A DNA stretch of 64,000 nt from Nonomuraea coxensis DSM 45129 (lineage in GTDB: Bacteria > Actinomycetota > Actinomycetes > Streptosporangiales > Streptosporangiaceae): the NCBI RefSeq assembly GCF_019397265.1, contig NZ_CP068985.1, forward strand, positions 4,630,501-4,694,500, read 5' to 3'. The first letter of the stretch is position 1. Each line of letters begins with the position of its first letter. The position numbers and the translations under genes were made by a program. Shown here piece by piece: positions 62,804-64,000 of the stretch. The notes beneath the pieces were generated by a model. The model was not told the DNA's origin. It saw only the letters and a list, made by a program, of their open reading frames with translations, and ran no database searches.

Positions 62804-63409
62804 TCATCCGGGTGTGCAGGGCTGCACGGGGGTGCCCGCCTGGGCCAGCCAGGCGCCGAGCCGCCAGGGCACGTGCGGGTTCCGGTTGTCGCGGAACTCC
62901 ACCACCAGCGTCTCACCGGGCTTGATGTACCGCGGGGAGATCTGGATCGTCCGGACGGACGTCACCTGGGTGGCCTTGAACGAGCGCGACTCCTTCACGA
63001 GTGAACGCATCTCGGCCGCGTCCGCGGCCGGCGCCCCGTCGTAGGCCCGGTCCACGCTGACGAACCGAGGGGCCGCGCACCGCCCGTCCGGGCCCAGGAA
63101 GGTCACGTCGGCCTTGACGCCCGCCTCCGCCAGCTTGGCCTCCAGCCCCGAGGGGTCGCGCAGTTCGTTGACGGTGACCGTGACCGTGCCGTCCGGGCTC
63201 TTGGCCACCGCGTAGGCGGAGGTCCCGGTGCCGCTGATCAGCGGGGTGACGGCGAGTCCCGCCGCGACACCGGCCGCGACCAGCAGCCGTGGGCCGGTGA
63301 CGACACGTCGCCGGGGACGCATCCGGCGGAGCAGCCGCTGCCGTGCTCCGGCGAGTTCCTGCGGGGAGGCCGGGGGGACGTCCTGCCACATGGCCTTCAG
63401 CGCGTCCAT
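62804..63409 (-). CDS. Single-pass membrane protein related to the sigma partner at 29448
   Basis: 201 residues with GGAGGT before the ATG. MDALKAMWQDVPPASPQELA, GARQRLLRRMRPRRRVVTGP precede a helix (LLVAAGVAAGLAVTPLISGT) and an outside part with SAYAVAKSPDGTVTVTVNEL, RDPSGLEAKLAEAGVKADVT. The YAV...DGTVT.T....DP.GLE.KL...GV.A stretch aligns with the 29448 protein (YAVTLDDGTVTIQIRDFDDAAGL region). The last third differs. No sigma gene is beside this copy; the frame before it is a 33-residue peptide. It may be an orphan. Confidence 0.7.
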   Translation of the reverse strand: MDALKAMWQDVPPASPQELAGARQRLLRRMRPRRRVVTGPRLLVAAGVAAGLAVTPLISGTGTSAYAVAKSPDGTVTVTVNELRDPSGLEAKLAEAGVKADVTFLGPDGRCAAPRFVSVDRAYDGAPAADAAEMRSLVKESRSFKATQVTSVRTIQISPRYIKPGETLVVEFRDNRNPHVPWRLGAWLAQAGTPVQPCTPG

Positions 63410-63510
63410 CAGTACCTCCAGAGTGGACCGGCGGTTTCAGCCGTCGGGGGAATCGGGAGCGGGAGGGCCGCCAAGGCCCGAGCGTGCAGTGACCCGCCAG
63501 ATTCGGGCAT
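63409..63510 (-). CDS. Short upstream peptide coupled to the membrane protein
   Basis: 33 residues, MPESGGSLHARALAALPLPI, ending AGPLWRY, with a GGAGA site before its ATG. The TGA shares a base with the ATG of the membrane gene (TGATG), a sign of coupling. It could be a leader peptide, or the last trace of a lost sigma gene. Nothing known matches. Confidence 0.35.
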   Translation of the reverse strand: MPESGGSLHARALAALPLPIPPTAETAGPLWRY

Positions 63511-63561
63511 CAGAGATCTCCGTTCATCACGTACTGGATATGTGACGCTGGATATGATCGT

Positions 63562-63786
63562 GTGACTCGTCAGGTGCGCACCTCCCCCGGTGCGGCGAGC
63601 CAGTTCAAGGGGTTCACCTCGCACCACCTGCGTGCCGGGTTCGGTCACCTGCGTTCCCGGTTGCCCACGCTGTGGTCGCGGTCCTGCTTCGTGGCCACCG
63701 CCGGCGCCGTGTCCGCAAAGACGGTGCGGCGTCACATCGTCGGGACGCGGTATGAGCGGGCGCCCAAGGCGGGTGGCCGTGCGTAG
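63562..63786 (+). pseudogene. Truncated IS200-type TnpA remnant
   Basis: The frame (GTG 63562) begins in the middle of a Y1 transposase: SQFKGFTSHHLRAGFGHLRS, RLPTLWSRSCFVATAGAVSA and KTVRRHIVGTRYERAP. The first half with the HUH metal motif is absent. In related proteins the catalytic Tyr sits in the helix that here reads TVRRHI, where His replaces it. It cannot be an active transposase. Its stop overlaps the start of the following tnpB. Confidence 0.75.
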
Positions 63787-64000
63787 GTCTTACAAGTTCC
63801 TCATGCGTCCGACCGCGCACCAGCAGGCGGCGCTCACCGCGTGCCTGGACGACCACCGCGTCCTGTACAACGCGGCGCTTGAGGAGCGGCGCGAGGCGTA
63901 CAGGCGGTCCAGGGTGTCGATCCGGTACGGCGACCAGTCCGCCCAGCTCAAGGAGATCCGCGCCGGCGACCCCGATCGGGCGCGCTGGTCGTTCTCCTCC
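63779..64000 (+). CDS. tnpB: TnpB, N-terminal part (cut by the window)
   Basis: From a GTG overlapping the TnpA stop, 74 residues are visible: MRRSYKFLMRPTAHQQAALT, ACLDDHRVLYNAALEERREA and YRRSRVSIRYGDQSAQLKEI. This is the typical start of TnpB (helix-turn-helix and first wedge strands, LYNAALEERR as in LVYNKALEER of the copy at 32603). It shares only part of its sequence with that copy, so the two elements are of different subgroups. RuvC residues lie beyond the window. Confidence 0.85.
   Translation, partial: MRRSYKFLMRPTAHQQAALTACLDDHRVLYNAALEERREAYRRSRVSIRYGDQSAQLKEIRAGDPDRARWSFSS

Larger units (their letters stand above)
63540..64000 (+). mobile_element. Second IS200/IS605-type element entering at the right edge
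   Basis: Decayed tnpA followed by tnpB in an overlapping order is the usual layout of IS605 elements. The left border is near the repeated CTGGATATG (63532 and 63547 areas), but the exact end is not clear. Because tnpA is broken, the element could move only with TnpA from elsewhere. Confidence 0.6.

Noticed and set aside
1..64000. tRNA, rRNA and CRISPR arrays
   Set aside because: I looked for T-loop (GGTTCGAATC-like) sequence with matching acceptor stems and for regular repeat-spacer patterns and saw none; a covariance-model scan would be decisive.

Overview
The window is high-GC DNA (codon third positions almost all G or C, ATGA/GTGA gene overlaps, many GTG starts, several apparently leaderless promoters). 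Its families are actinobacterial: a TipA-like MerR protein, an Rv2578c-type radical SAM protein, an AfsR/SARP-type regulator, an XRE-MurA fusion, a DUF5999-like peptide and an ATP-binding anti-sigma-type protein. A filamentous actinomycete, perhaps of the Nonomuraea/Streptosporangium/Actinomadura group, is my best inference; nothing here fixes the genus. No rRNA, tRNA, CRISPR array or phage structural gene was found.

Layout. 0-2.3 kb: a flavoprotein end, an ArsR-SRPBCC pair and a TipA-like regulator. 2.4-8.9 kb: small regulatory and enzyme genes (DUF5999-like, HATPase, XRE, SnoaL-like, radical SAM, SMR/TetR, GNAT, DUF952); the + strand here is strikingly C-rich whichever strand is coding. 8.9-9.4 kb: a non-coding stretch with two perfect 15-bp-stem hairpins. 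9.4-12.6 kb: XRE-MurA fusion, tyrosine recombinase, YkvA. 12.6-13.2 kb: gene debris. 13.4-28 kb: MFS exporter, serine hydrolase, two-component system with a divergent membrane protein, RidA/HxlR, L,D-transpeptidase, RecD2, TetR, ProC-like. 28.8-31.7 kb: ECF-type sigma factor with membrane partner, GbsR-type regulator and hydrolase. 31.7-34.8 kb: a hydrolase and a cyclase-family gene split by a tnpB-only IS200/IS605-type element that sits exactly at the start codon of the second gene. 34.9-35.4 kb: a second debris scar. 36-44.7 kb: MarR/esterase pair; PadR-ABC-FtsX-penicillin acylase operon; DUF488/cupin. 44.8-49 kb: secreted NucA/NucB-like nuclease divergent from a 963-residue AfsR-type regulator. 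49-53.6 kb: ArsR-SRPBCC-reductase, PadR-DUF1048 and methyltransferase genes. 53.6-57 kb: decayed TetR, permease and SDR genes around a MarR-controlled pair of SMR exporters. 57-63.5 kb: HD protein, DUF998, a serine hydrolase fusion with a divergent three-domain regulator, HxlR/aldo-keto reductase, and a second sigma-linked membrane protein. The right edge enters another IS200/IS605-type element with a decayed tnpA and a tnpB cut by the window.

How it fits together. This is accessory territory made of many small self-contained modules: about twenty intact transcriptional regulators, most divergent from or overlapping one or two target genes, often with an inverted repeat over the promoter. Mobile DNA (two tnpB elements, one recombinase) and at least four sites of gene decay show repeated gain and loss. 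The most interesting items are the IS insertion that rebuilds a start codon and ribosome site, the XRE-MurA protein next to a recombinase and hairpin cluster, the acylase/ABC operon, the nuclease/AfsR pair, and the strand-composition switch at 2.4 and 8.9 kb.
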